The notes under the pieces are model-generated. The model did not search any database, was not told the origin of the DNA, and saw nothing but the letters and a program-made list of their open reading frames with translations. Below are positions 54,140 to 63,414 of a stretch of 64,000 bases of DNA, piece after piece. This stretch comes from CAVQJU01 sp963755195. Lineage in GTDB: Bacteria; Acidobacteriota; Vicinamibacteria; Vicinamibacterales; CAVVIG01. Both the position numbers and the translations under genes were made by a program. The stretch spans positions 682,001 to 746,000 of the forward strand of contig CAVWIZ010000002.1 of the NCBI GenBank assembly GCA_963755195.1, in the 5' to 3' direction. How positions within the stretch are numbered: the stretch's first letter is position 1; each line of letters opens with the position of its first letter.

Positions 54140-54988
54140 CTATTTCGGAGGCACGGGCGTCTTGGGGAGGGGCGGCGGCAGGGGCGCCGGATTGAGGTAC
54201 CCGCGCGTGCCATCCGGCCGGATGGGACCAGGTCCAAAACCCAGATGGTCCTTGTCCACGTTGTTTTCGCTGCACGCGTACTCCTGAAGTTCCTCGCCGG
54301 GTTTCCCGGCCACCCATGTCCGTGCGTAGCTGAAGGGCCTGGTGTAGAACTTCGGATCTTCAATCAGCGTGTCCACGTGGATGTGGTCGGCGTCGGGCCG
54401 CGTCCAGCGCTCGACCACGTGCAGGGCGTCGCTGTGGGGGTTCGCGTTCTCGTCGATCCAGACCTTCTCGTCCTTGAAGCCGATCGAGTCGATGACCAGC
54501 GTGTCGCCCTCCCAGTGGCCAATCTCTTCACCGAAGAAACTCGGGTCGGGGTCTTCGGTGTGTTTTCTCTGAGCGTCGATGGGGATCAGACGGAAGTAGC
54601 TGTAGAAGTACAGAAACGCGACCTTGTTCGCGCCCTGCAACACCTCGAACGGCAAACCGCTGGCGTTGTGCCGTGGGATTCCGCCGAGGATGCAGAGGCT
54701 CTCGGGGTCGATGGTCGCGGTGAGGTTGTGCCGCAGCGCGGCTTCTCCGGCTGGCGTCAGCGGCAGCTTCCATCCGGGTAGATCCTTGCCGATATTTCCG
54801 CCGGGCACTGTGTCGCGCGTGCCCTTCCAATAGCCGCTCAGGTCCGGGTGTCCGTCGGCCATTCGCGGCGCGGGCTTTGGTTTCGCGGATTTGACATCGT
54901 CGGCGGTCAGGCTGCGATCCACTTGCGCGAACGTGATTGAGGAAAGGGCTGCCGCCAGCGCAATCTGGAGGAGAGGACGCGTGGTCAC
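54140..54988 (-). CDS. Secreted protein of an uncharacterised acidobacterial family (unit 2)
   Basis: A 282-residue protein from a GTG start overlapping the upstream DUF6152 stop as GTGA. A signal peptide (about 1-21) is followed by DGHPDLSGYWKG, the usual family start, LPFEVLQGANKVAFLYFYSYFRLIPID, GHWEGDTLVIDSIGF and HVVERWTRPDADHIHVDTLIEDP. This protein family is common in Acidobacteria and has no known activity; the repeated aromatic and acidic strands suggest a beta-rich fold. Paralogue of 55395-56208. Confidence 0.75.
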   Translation of the reverse strand: MTTRPLLQIALAAALSSITFAQVDRSLTADDVKSAKPKPAPRMADGHPDLSGYWKGTRDTVPGGNIGKDLPGWKLPLTPAGEAALRHNLTATIDPESLCILGGIPRHNASGLPFEVLQGANKVAFLYFYSYFRLIPIDAQRKHTEDPDPSFFGEEIGHWEGDTLVIDSIGFKDEKVWIDENANPHSDALHVVERWTRPDADHIHVDTLIEDPKFYTRPFSYARTWVAGKPGEELQEYACSENNVDKDHLGFGPGPIRPDGTRGYLNPAPLPPPLPKTPVPPK

Positions 54989-55380
54989 TGTGGCCCCCCG
55001 TCGCCCGCCCCGGCCCCGGAGAGAATCCGTCCGTCAGGCAGCGTGACGCGCCGTGCGTCCATGAGGGTCGACCCGTCCTTGGCGCGGTAGCCATCGACCA
55101 CGAGCGTGTCTCCCAGTTTGAGATCGCCGCGTCTGAATCCACGCCGGGACAACGCGCCCGGCGCTCCCGTTTCGCAGCTCCACTTCACCACGGCGCCGTC
55201 GTCGCCTTTGACGTCCATGTAGAAGTAGGCGTGCGGGTTCGTCCATTCGATCTTGGTGAGGGTGCCCGTAATCCGGATGGCCTGATTGGCGTCGAACTCT
55301 GCCGCGAACGAATGGTGCGCGACGAGCGGCGCCGCGGCCGCAACGCTGAGGGCAACGAGGAGCGTGAGTCGGGTCTTCAT
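54985..55380 (-). CDS. DUF6152 family secreted protein (unit 2)
   Basis: A 131-residue protein starting at ATG 55380. The signal peptide ends near AAPLVAHHSF. HHSFAAEFD, then TGTLTKIEWTNPHAYFYMDVK, match the DUF6152 family, a small beta-barrel-like fold of unknown function. It overlaps the next gene by 4 nt. Although one frame is open from 54985 to 56232, it is two genes: the signal peptide and the HHSFAAEF start mark this one. Confidence 0.82.
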   Translation of the reverse strand: MKTRLTLLVALSVAAAAPLVAHHSFAAEFDANQAIRITGTLTKIEWTNPHAYFYMDVKGDDGAVVKWSCETGAPGALSRRGFRRGDLKLGDTLVVDGYRAKDGSTLMDARRVTLPDGRILSGAGAGDGGPQ

Positions 55381-55394
55381 GGCGGGGGTGCCTC

Positions 55395-56208
55395 CTACGG
55401 TGTCTTTGAATCGAGCAGCTTCTCGAAGCGGAGCAGATCTTCGTTGTTCTCGATGCACTCGTATTCGCGGAGCCGCTCGTTGGGACGAAGCCTGAACGTC
55501 TCGTGCTGATGCCACGGCTTCGTGAACACGTCGGGATCCTCCATCGTGACGTCGTAGCGGATTGTGTCGTACGAATCGCGCGTATAGCGCTCCGTCACGC
55601 GCAGCTTCTCGCTGTGGATCGTGCCGACGCCGGCGAGCCATGTCTTTTCGTTGAAGCCGATCACGTCCACGACCAGGGTGTCGCCTTCCCAGCGCCCCAC
55701 CGAGTCTCCGAGGAATGACGGCTCCAGCATCGTCGGGATGCGGGCGGCCGTCCGTCGGAATGATGCGAAACGCGTGATGGGCCTCGTAGAGCAGAATCAC
55801 CTGGCCTGGCATCTGGACGATCTGAAACGGCAGCGGCCGGGTGGTGATTCGCGGCACGCCGGAGAGAAAGCACCGCGCCATCGGATCGTCGATTCCACGC
55901 CGGGCGACGAATGCCTGTCGTTTGGCTTCGGCCGCCGGCGTGTACGGCGGTGGTTCCGGGCGTGGAGGGGCGGGGCGGCCGGCCGCGGCATCAGCCTGCC
56001 GGATGGCATTGGCCGCCTCTTCGCCGATGAGGAGCTGCAGCGCCCCGGTGATCCAGATGCCGGAGAGATCGGGTTTGCCGTCGGCGGCGCGTGGAATCGG
56101 CTTGCTTCCGCCGGCGGGCGCCGCGCCTCTCTGGGCGTACGCTGGCGCTGTCGACAGAAGGAAAGGCAGAAGAATCGCGATGGCTGCGACAACGGCTCGC
56201 TGGTGCAT
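55395..56208 (-). pseudogene. Secreted protein of an uncharacterised acidobacterial family (unit 1), one frameshift
   Basis: The N-terminal part has a signal peptide (MHQRAVVAAIAILLPFLL), DGKPDLSGIWITGALQLLIGEEAANAIRQ, LPFQIVQMPGQVILLYEAHHAFRIIPTDGRPHP. The C-terminal part, in another frame, continues MLEPSFLGDSVGRWEGDTLVVDVIGF to the end. One extra base near 55735 accounts for the break. The paralogue at 54140 has the same GxWEGDTLVID core without a break. The start is placed at 56208 by the signal peptide; 56232 is possible. Confidence 0.75.
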
Positions 56209-56232
56209 GTCGTTCACATTGCCTTCTTGCAT

Positions 56233-56649
56233 CTACTGTCCGCCGGTGCCGGCGGGCGGTCCCGACGTCATCTTGTGACCATCGGCGAACGTAATTTCTC
56301 GAGACATGGCCAACGTCGGATCGGCGCGGGCGCGCCAGGCGAACACCGTCACGACGTCGCCCGGCTTCAGCGTGACGTCCCGTTTCCACCCCTGCCGGAC
56401 CAGCATGTTCGGCGGGTAGCCCTCGAACTTCCATTGCGTCACGGCGCCGGTTTCGTCCTTGACGTCCATGTAGAAGTGGAAGTGCGGATTGGTCCAGTCA
56501 ATCTTCGCGACGGTTCCCTTCAGCGTAATCGGCTTGGTGCTGTCGAACTCGGCCGCGAACGAGTGATGGGCAGACAGTGGGGCCGTCCCTGTAGGTACCG
56601 CAAGGAATGCAAGAACAAGGAGGCCCGCCGGCGCGCAAACAGCCTTCAT
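56233..56649 (-). CDS. DUF6152 family secreted protein (unit 1)
   Basis: A 138-residue protein with a signal peptide ending near APLSAHHSF, then HHSFAAEFD, LKGTVAKIDWTNPHFHFYMDVKDETGAV and GYPPNMLVRQGWKRDV. It is the paralogue of 54985-55380 with about the same length. It heads the four-gene set DUF6152, uncharacterised, DUF6152, uncharacterised. The leader up to the divergent pilin gene (56650-56862) holds the promoters and no gene. Confidence 0.82.
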   Translation of the reverse strand: MKAVCAPAGLLVLAFLAVPTGTAPLSAHHSFAAEFDSTKPITLKGTVAKIDWTNPHFHFYMDVKDETGAVTQWKFEGYPPNMLVRQGWKRDVTLKPGDVVTVFAWRARADPTLAMSREITFADGHKMTSGPPAGTGGQ

Positions 56650-56862
56650 AGGGGTGTGCCTCGAGACGCATTGTAATCGAAACAAATGCACAGTACGTCG
56701 CTCCATTGCGATCAGTGGCGCGATCACGTGCGCCTGTGTGCCGCCTCGGTCGCACTCGCCCTGGCCCGAGCTGTATAAAGGGGTACACTGTAGAGTGGCA
56801 TCTGGCGCTCCACGCCAGGCTGGGTAAGGCTGACTGAACACGGACGTGGTGAAAAGAGATTG

Positions 56863-57387
56863 ATGAAGGTCCGCAACCCGCAGGGGTTTACGCTGATCGA
56901 GCTGCTCATCGTCGTGGCGATCATCGGCATCATCGCCGCTATCGCGGTGCCCGGCCTGCTGCGAGCCCGCATGTCAACGAACGAGGCGTCGGCCATCGGG
57001 TCGCTGCGCGCCATCAACACCGCGCAGCAGAACTACTCGCAGCTGTGCAAAGGCTATGCGCCCGTGCTGTCCGAGCTTGGGACGACCGGCGCGGGCCCGT
57101 TCCTCTCGCCCGACCTCAGCCTTCCCGCGTCGCCGGTCTCCAAGAGCGGATACTTCATCAACCTGACGACGGGCCTCGGTGCCGCCCCGATTCCGCTGCC
57201 GCCTTTAGGGTGCACGGCGCCGACCACGAACTACTACGTGACCGCGGTGCCGTTCGTGGCTGGATCGACCGGCGCCCGCGGATTCGCGACCAACGAAACC
57301 TACGCCGTCTATCAGAACAACGCGGCGGCCGCCACCGCGCCCACGCAGCCGTTCACGATCGGCGGCAACATCAGCACGATTCAATAA
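56863..57387 (+). CDS. Type IV pilin-like prepilin
   Basis: A 174-residue protein. The leader is QGFTLIELLIVVAIIGIIAAIAVP, a standard class III signal: cleavage between Gly8 and Phe9, glutamate at mature position 5 and a 20-residue hydrophobic helix. The C-terminal globular part has two cysteines far apart, which could form a disulfide. It is either a major pilin or a type II secretion pseudopilin; no other pilus gene is nearby. AAGAGA precedes the ATG at 56863; a TTG three bases earlier is unlikely. Confidence 0.9.
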   Translation: MKVRNPQGFTLIELLIVVAIIGIIAAIAVPGLLRARMSTNEASAIGSLRAINTAQQNYSQLCKGYAPVLSELGTTGAGPFLSPDLSLPASPVSKSGYFINLTTGLGAAPIPLPPLGCTAPTTNYYVTAVPFVAGSTGARGFATNETYAVYQNNAAAATAPTQPFTIGGNISTIQ

Positions 57388-57453
57388 CGCCAGTGCGCGG
57401 TTTCGAATGCGCGAGCCCTCGTCGCGTACTTGCCCCTGGACCACTCATGACAT

Positions 57454-58873
57454 CTACGGCCGTGGCAGAAGGGAGTTCGTCACTCGACCAATGCTGCTCG
57501 CCGTGGCGAAATAGATGGCGCCCTCCGGTCCGATCGCGAGGGCGTTCACGGCGCCGACTTGATCCTGCAGGAACTCTTCGGTGGTGCCGTCGGCTATGCG
57601 CAGCAGGCGCCGGCCCTTGTCGGACGCGACGAGGAGGCTCCCGGCAAACGCGGGAAACATTCGACCGCGATAGAACACGAGCGATGACGGCGGCGTCGTG
57701 GGAGGCAGGACTGAGGTGTGGCGGACGACGCCTTGTGTTTCTCCACGAGGCGATCGCTCGGCCACCACGGTCAGGAGGCGCGCCGAATTGTCCTCGAGGC
57801 GATCGGCGATCGATAGCGCCCCCGACGCAGGATCCCAATCAAGTCCGCGCGGCGAGTGATACGGATAGGAGTACACGGGCGTCGCCCCAGCCTGGTCGCG
57901 TGGTGTGCTGCCGTCCGCGTTGAGCCTCAACACCTTTCCGTTCGGCGACGCCGGATCGCCGGCGCGTCGCGCATCGCCGCCGGTGTCGAACGCGGCGTAG
58001 AGCGCGCCGTCGGGACCGAAGCGCAGCGAGGCTCTGGCGTTGCTGGCCGGCGCCCGCACGCCGTCGAGCAGGACGATGCGGTCGGCCAGCGTGCCGGAGG
58101 CCTCGCGGAAGCGGGCCACAGAGAACGCGGACTCGCCGGCGCGCGTGAGCGTGGTGTAGATGGCGAACACGAACCGCGTCCGCTCGAACCGCGGATCGAT
58201 CGCGAGCGCGAGCACCTGCCCACGACCCGCCGCCGTCTCCTCGATCGACCAGGCGGCGGCTGGCAGACGGCGACCGCTGTGGACCATGCGGATCCGTCCG
58301 CTGCGCTCCGCGACGAAGAAGCGGCCGTCAGGCAGGAAGGCGAGGTCGGCGGGCTCATCCAGACCGTCGGCCACAAGCTCGACCCGCAGCTTCAGGCGTC
58401 CGGTCGTCTCCGCCACCGCGCCGTTCTTCCACGCATCCGGGTCGCGTGCGCTCGCCCGACCCGTCTGCGGCGGCGAGCTCGCTTGCCGACCGCGTCACGG
58501 TGACGACGGTGACGGTCAGCGCGGCCGAACGGGCGCTCTCGAGCAGCGATCCGTCGTTGACGAACGACGCGAGCTGCAACGCGTGCGATCCGGCGGAGAG
58601 CGCCGGGAGTCTCGCGCTGCATGCGAATCCGGCGATGGTGGGCGCGCTGGCGCACGAGACGCCGGAGAGCTCCGTTCGGGCGCCGTCGACGTAAATGGCA
58701 TAGCGAATCGTCGTGAGCTCGACGGCGTCCGGGGCCTGCTGATTCCAGCCGAGGCGCTCGGTGCCGTTGATCGTATCGGTCGCGGCCGGCGGGTCGACGA
58801 CCGGTGGCGCCGGCGTCTTCTTGTCGCACGCGACGATCATGGGCACGCAGATCAGGGCCCAGAGGCGTGACAT
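57454..58873 (-). pseudogene. PQQ-dependent sugar dehydrogenase-like lipoprotein, one frameshift
   Basis: The start MSRLWALICVPMIVACDKK is a lipoprotein signal with Cys in the lipobox. Residues up to about 145 form an unrecognised Ig-like region, and after a frame change near 58455 the GSDH/YliI-type beta propeller follows (LVADGLDEPADLAFLPDGRFFVAERSGRIRMV, LALAIDPRFERTRFVFAIYT, NARASLRFGPDGALYAAFDTGGDA, GLDWDPASGALSIADR). Such enzymes oxidise aldose sugars with PQQ. The start is only 33 bp from the divergent second dehydrogenase, so they share a promoter region. Confidence 0.78.
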
Positions 58874-58906
58874 GTATATTAGGATATCCGCTTTGAGACG
58901 ATCAGT

Positions 58907-60164
58907 ATGAGACGTGCCGGCGTGGCGACCGCCCTTGTGATGCTCGCCTTGTGCGGTGCGGTCGTTGAGTTGCGTGCGCAACTGCGGACGCGCGTGCAGG
59001 CATCCGGTTTCGCGTCACCCCTCGCCTTCGTCCAGGACCCCGTCGATCGCGGCGTGCAGTTCGTCGTTCAGCAGAACGGCCGTATCCGCGTCGTGCGCGG
59101 CGCCACGGTTCTGCCGGCCGATTTCATCGACCTGTCGGCGGCATTGGTCGCCGGTGGCGAACAAGGACTGCTCGGCCTCGCGTTTGCGCCTGACGCCGGA
59201 AGCGGACGATTTTTCGTGAACTTCACGAATCGTTCCGGCAACACCGTCGTCGCGCGGTTCCGCCGCTCGGGCGATCCCGTCGTGGCCGACGCGGCGTCAC
59301 GCTTCGACTTGCGGTGGGGTGGTGCGACCGGCGACGCGTTCATCGCGCAGCCGTTCTCGAATCACAACGGCGGCAATCTGGTGTTCGGTCCCGACGGATA
59401 CCTCTATATCGGGCTTGGAGACGGCGGCTCCGGCAACGATCCGGACGGTCGGGCGCAGAATCCGCAGGAGCTGCTCGGGAAGATGCTCCGTATCGACGTC
59501 GGCGTCCCGGACGGCCATCCGACAGGGTATCAAGTCCCGCCCGACAATCCGTTCGTGGGCGGGGCGCCGGTGGCGGCGCGGCCAGAGATCTGGGCCTTCG
59601 GGTTGCGGAATCCATGGCGCTACTCGTTCGACGATCCGGCGCGCGGCGGCACCGGCGCGCTCGTCATCGGCGACGTGGGCCAGAACCGGTGGGAGGAAGT
59701 CGATTACGAGCCGGCGAGGCGCGGCGGGCGCAACTACGGGTGGCGCAATCGCGAGGGCGCGCACGACAACGTCACGTCGCGCCCGGCCGCGTACCTCCCA
59801 CTGGTCGAGCCCGATTCACGAGTACGACCACAGCGCCGGCGTGTCGATCACCGGCGGGTTCGTGTATCGCGGGAGCGGTCTCCCGCAGATGTATCGGGGA
59901 CGCTACTTTTTCGCCGATCTGCAGGGGCGCGTCTGGTCGATCGCCCTGGCGGTCAATCCGGCGAGCGGCGAGGCGAGTGCGTCGAACCTTCTCGAGCACA
60001 CCTCGGAGCTCAGCGCCACGACGCCGCTCGGAAACATCAGCTCGTTTGGCGTCGATGCGGACGGCGAGTTGTACGTCGTGAGCTATTCGGGCGGACGGAT
60101 TCTGAAGGTGATCGGCCCGGCGGCTGCGCCGGCGCCGCCCACCGGCCTCAGCATCATTCGCTGA
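58907..60164 (+). pseudogene. PQQ-dependent sugar dehydrogenase, one frameshift
   Basis: A signal peptide (about 1-24) is followed by the GSDH/HHIP propeller: LRTRVQASGFASPLAFVQDP, EQGLLGLAFAPDAGSGRFFVNFT, SNHNGGNLVFGPDGYLYIGLGDGGSGNDP, IWAFGLRNPWRYSFD, IGDVGQNRWEEVDY and NYGWRNREG. After one extra C near 59810 it continues IHEYDHSAGVSITGGFVYRG to the end. The length of about 418 residues is normal for soluble aldose dehydrogenases. His and Arg of the PQQ pocket are in the visible motifs. Divergent from the lipoprotein homologue. Confidence 0.83.
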
Positions 60165-60194
60165 CCGAGGCTGCCTCGGCCTTCGTCGCGAAGG
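60165..60194. terminator. Two adjacent perfect stem-loops between convergent genes
   Basis: CCGAGG-CTG-CCTCGG (60165-60179) and CCTTCG-TCG-CGAAGG (60180-60194) are back to back, each with a 6-bp stem. They lie between the sugar dehydrogenase stop and the ADOP stop. No T-run follows, so if this is a terminator it may act in both directions and need other factors. Confidence 0.55.
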
Positions 60195-60208
60195 GCGACG
60201 CTGGCTCC

Positions 60209-62911
60209 TCAGTCGGTGCGCAGAGCAGCGAGCGGGTCCACGCGACTGGCCCGCCGGGCGGGCAGATAGGCAGCCAGCCATGCCGTGACGCCGAGCACGA
60301 GCGTCGCACCGGTCAGGGCGACAGGATCGAATGTCCCAACGCCAAAGAGCAGCGTCGCGAGGAAGCGTGCCGCGAGGAGCGAGGCGGCCACACCGATCGC
60401 GCCGCCGACCAACACGAGTCGCACGGCGTGCGTCGCGAGCAGTCGCGCAACGCCGGCGGCGTCGGCTCCGAGCGCCATGCGGATCCCGACCTCGCGCGTG
60501 CGCATGGCCACCGTGTAGCGCACCGTCCCGTACACCCCGATGGTCGCCAGCGCGATGCCCAACGCCGCAAACGCCGAGAGCAGCAGGGCGCCTATCTGCG
60601 ACGGCAGTCTCGACGTTGCCAGATGCTCTGTCATCGTCATCGACTGCATCACCCGCAAGTCCGGATCGACCTGCTGGCCGGCGTCGGCGAGCGCCCGCGA
60701 CATTCGAGCCGGATCCGTGGCGGTGCGAACGACGAAGTTGACCCCCGGCAGACCGTTGCCCTGCGTATAGGTTTCGTAGACGACGTCGCGGGGAGCTTCC
60801 CCGAGCGATCGGATGTTGACGTTGCTCGCCACACCGACGATCACCAGGTCGGCCTCGGACGGACTGGGCCGGCGGAGGAGCCGTCCCAGTGCGTCTCCCT
60901 CCGGCCAGTAGCGGCGGGCCATCGCCTGGCTGATGATGGCCACGGGCTGAGTGTCGCGCCGGTCGCCGTCGTTGAAAGTGCGGCCCGCCGCGATTGCCAT
61001 GCCGGCGGCGCCGAAGAACCCGCCGTCCGCGTACGCCCTGTCGGCGCGAAAGGTCTCGCGGCCAGGGGGCGGAACGCGACCGTCGATGGTGAAGTCGGTG
61101 AAGCTGGACGAGAGCTCGAGCGGCAGCGGCCAGACGAGGCCGACGGCCTCGACGCCGGGCAGCGTCTGAAAGCGTTCGAGCAGACGCCGCATGCGCTGCA
61201 CGCCGTCGTCAGGCGTTGACGGCGTGGCGGGCATCAGGACGGACAGTATCGACGTTGGAGCCTGGCCGAACCCCGGGTCCACGGCCAGCGTCCGCTGCCA
61301 GCTCCTCAGGAACAGCCCGGCCCCCACGAGCAACACGAGCGATATGGCGATCTGGGCGACGACCATCACGTTGCGCCACCTGATGGGTCCGGGCGCATCG
61401 CTCCCTCTGCGGCCCGTTCTGAGCGCGGAGCCGAGATCGGTGCGTGTACCCTGAACGGCCGGGACGAGTCCGAGAAGGCCCCCTGCCAACACGCCGGCGC
61501 CAGCCGTGAGCGCCAGCACTCTCCAGTCGAACAGCACCTTCCAGTCGAGGCCGAGGTGAAGGTCGAGTCGGATGCCATAAGGCAACGGCAGGTCGACCGA
61601 CAGCAGAACGTCGAGGAGCACGAGCGCCAGCACGAGGCCGGCCGCCGCGCCGCCGAGCCCGAGCAGGGTGCTCTCGACCAGCACCTGGCGCGCGAGATCG
61701 CCTCGTGTCGCGCCGAGGGCGCGCCGCACGGCGACCTCCTGCCCCCGATCGAGGGCGCGCGCGACTAGAAAGCTCGCGAGGTTCGTGCACGCCAGCAGCA
61801 GCACCAGCCCCACGACCGCGATCAGCAGCCAGGCTGCCGCGCGCAGGAGCGGATCCACTCCAGGGTGGACCTGCACGTCGGAGGTCGGCAGCAGCGCAAA
61901 CTGCTGGCCGGGAACCCACCCTTGTGGCCGTGCGCCGGTGAGAGACGCCGCGACGAGGGACGTGGCGTGCTCGGCCTGCGCTCGGGTGGTGCCTGGTGCG
62001 AGCCGTGCCTTCGCTGAGAAGCTGTGCCAGGAGCGCTGGTCGAGCATCTTGATGCCCATCAGCTCGTCCTGCATGGCCATCGGGACATAGAAGGCGGGCG
62101 TGATTGCCGGTAGTCCGCCGCGATAGTCGGCCGGGGCGACGCCGATGATCGTGTAGCTGCGGCGTCCCATCTGCAGCGTGCGTCCGACCACCTGCGGGTC
62201 CCCGCCGAAGGCGCGTTGCCAGTAGCCGTGGCTGAGCATCACCACCGGATGGCCGCCGCGCGCGACGTCGTCCTCGGGCTGAATCGCCCGGCCGAGCTGA
62301 GGCTCGATGCCCAGGAGCGCGAACGCGCCTCCCGTCACGGCCTCGCCCATGACGGTGGCCGCCGCGCCTCCGCGATCGATTTGCGCGATGGCGAACGTCG
62401 ACGCCGCGATCCCGCGGAAGACCTGGGTCGTGCCCTTGCGCAGGTCCTCGATATTCGGGTGGGACATCGGATTGAACCCGCGTCCGGGTTCGGTCTCGTA
62501 GATGTTGACGAGCGTCTCGGGGTCAACGAGCGGGGACACGGGGAAGAGCACGGCCTGAGCCACACCGAAGATCGTCGCGTTTGCGCCGATGCCGATCGCG
62601 AGCGACAGCACGGCCATCGCGGAGAAGCCCGGATGCCGGCGCAGCGAGCGCAGGCCGTAGCGGACGTCGCGTGCGAGCTTCTCGATGGGGGCGGCTCGGA
62701 CCACGTCCCACGTCCGCTCACGCGCTTGGTCCACGCCGCCGAACCGGATCAACGCCTGCCGCCGCGCATCGTCTGTGGTCATACCGGCGCGCCGGTTCTT
62801 CTCGATCTGCTGCTCGACATGGAAGCGCATCTCGTCGTCGAGCCCATCCTCGAGTCTCCGCCGGGTCCCGAGCGAACGGAGTCGCCGCAACAGGTTCGCG
62901 AACGCGCCCAT
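60209..62911 (-). CDS. ADOP-family ABC transporter permease
   Basis: A 900-residue protein of the acidobacterial duplicated orphan permease family. Residues 1-75 are the helical HAAS/ADOP N-terminal part (RRRLEDGLDDEMRFHVEQQIEKNRRAG). Then DVRYGLRSLRRHPGFSAMAVLSLAIGIGANATIFGVAQAVLF opens the first FtsX/MacB-like half; the second half ends in VGIRMALGADAAGVARLLATHAVRLVLVGGAIGVAASLLAARFL. Two FtsX repeats and one MacB-PCD periplasmic region each give about eight helices in all. No ATPase is linked, as is usual. A PadR gene precedes it by 9 nt. Confidence 0.93.
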   Translation of the reverse strand: MGAFANLLRRLRSLGTRRRLEDGLDDEMRFHVEQQIEKNRRAGMTTDDARRQALIRFGGVDQARERTWDVVRAAPIEKLARDVRYGLRSLRRHPGFSAMAVLSLAIGIGANATIFGVAQAVLFPVSPLVDPETLVNIYETEPGRGFNPMSHPNIEDLRKGTTQVFRGIAASTFAIAQIDRGGAAATVMGEAVTGGAFALLGIEPQLGRAIQPEDDVARGGHPVVMLSHGYWQRAFGGDPQVVGRTLQMGRRSYTIIGVAPADYRGGLPAITPAFYVPMAMQDELMGIKMLDQRSWHSFSAKARLAPGTTRAQAEHATSLVAASLTGARPQGWVPGQQFALLPTSDVQVHPGVDPLLRAAAWLLIAVVGLVLLLACTNLASFLVARALDRGQEVAVRRALGATRGDLARQVLVESTLLGLGGAAAGLVLALVLLDVLLSVDLPLPYGIRLDLHLGLDWKVLFDWRVLALTAGAGVLAGGLLGLVPAVQGTRTDLGSALRTGRRGSDAPGPIRWRNVMVVAQIAISLVLLVGAGLFLRSWQRTLAVDPGFGQAPTSILSVLMPATPSTPDDGVQRMRRLLERFQTLPGVEAVGLVWPLPLELSSSFTDFTIDGRVPPPGRETFRADRAYADGGFFGAAGMAIAAGRTFNDGDRRDTQPVAIISQAMARRYWPEGDALGRLLRRPSPSEADLVIVGVASNVNIRSLGEAPRDVVYETYTQGNGLPGVNFVVRTATDPARMSRALADAGQQVDPDLRVMQSMTMTEHLATSRLPSQIGALLLSAFAALGIALATIGVYGTVRYTVAMRTREVGIRMALGADAAGVARLLATHAVRLVLVGGAIGVAASLLAARFLATLLFGVGTFDPVALTGATLVLGVTAWLAAYLPARRASRVDPLAALRTD

Positions 62912-62920
62912 CAGGCCCTC

Positions 62921-63262
62921 TCAGTTGACTGCCGTCACGTCCAGAACGAGGTTGATCGCGCGGGACATGCGTCGCCACTGCGCCAGCGATTCGTTCAGGT
63001 GGCGCCGCCCGCGCGCGGTCAACGAGTAGTAGCGCGCGCGCCGGTTGTTGTCGGTGGTGTCCCACTCGGAACGGATGAAGCCCTGCTGCTCCAGGCGATA
63101 GAGCGCCGGATAGAGCGTCCCCTGCCCGAGCTGCAGGACGCGCTCCGACCATTGCTCGATGCGTTCGGTGATCCCCCAGCCGTGCATCGGCTCGAGCTGC
63201 AGGGCCTTCAGCACCAGCATGTCGAGCGTTCCTTGCAGTACGTCGCTGCGGTCCTTGACCAT
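62921..63262 (-). CDS. PadR family transcriptional regulator (left module)
   Basis: A 113-residue protein from ATG 63262, with GGGAG upstream. The winged helix is LQGTLDMLVLKALQLEPMHGWGITERIEQWSERVLQLGQGTLYPALYRLEQQGFIRSEW, and the long C-terminal helix (NNRRARYYSLTARGRRHLNESLAQWRR) dimerises. It is the upstream partner of the ADOP permease, with which it is probably co-transcribed. PadR proteins repress their own operons until a ligand is bound. A perfect 9-bp inverted repeat lies upstream. Confidence 0.93.
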   Translation of the reverse strand: MVKDRSDVLQGTLDMLVLKALQLEPMHGWGITERIEQWSERVLQLGQGTLYPALYRLEQQGFIRSEWDTTDNNRRARYYSLTARGRRHLNESLAQWRRMSRAINLVLDVTAVN

Positions 63263-63281
63263 CCGGCTCCCTTCGATCAGA

Positions 63282-63318
63282 CGAAAGGAAGCTAGCAGAA
63301 GTTCCTTTCGAACGTCAA
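63282..63318 (-). promoter_or_regulatory. Probable operator and -35 of the left PadR operon
   Basis: CGAAAGGAA (63282-63290) and TTCCTTTCG (63302-63310) form perfect 9-bp arms 11 nt apart. On the minus strand TTGACG (63318-63313) is a good -35 just upstream of the palindrome, so a repressor bound there would cover the promoter. The -10 is weak (TAGCTT-like). Confidence 0.65.
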
Positions 63319-63377
63319 GGGGAGCCGAGGAGTGATCGGGTGCCTCCACAAGTGTCTGGGGGGGCCTGTCGAGGCGG

Positions 63378-63414
63378 TTGACACATCGCGTCGCGATGTA
63401 TAACATCGCGATGT
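63378..63414 (+). promoter_or_regulatory. Promoter with two palindromic operators of the right PadR gene
   Basis: The -35 TTGACA is at 63378-63383 and a TATAAC -10 at 63399-63404. ACATCGCG-T-CGCGATGT (63383-63399) and ACATCGCGATGT (63403-63414) are perfect palindromes that overlap both elements. Transcription would begin near 63411, four bases before the ATG, so the mRNA is leaderless. The palindrome differs completely from the one of the left module. Confidence 0.72.

Noticed and set aside
54985..56232. A 415-residue apparent fusion of two secreted proteins.
   Set aside because: An internal signal peptide and HHSFAAEF start mark a separate DUF6152 gene, and the upstream protein continues in another frame.
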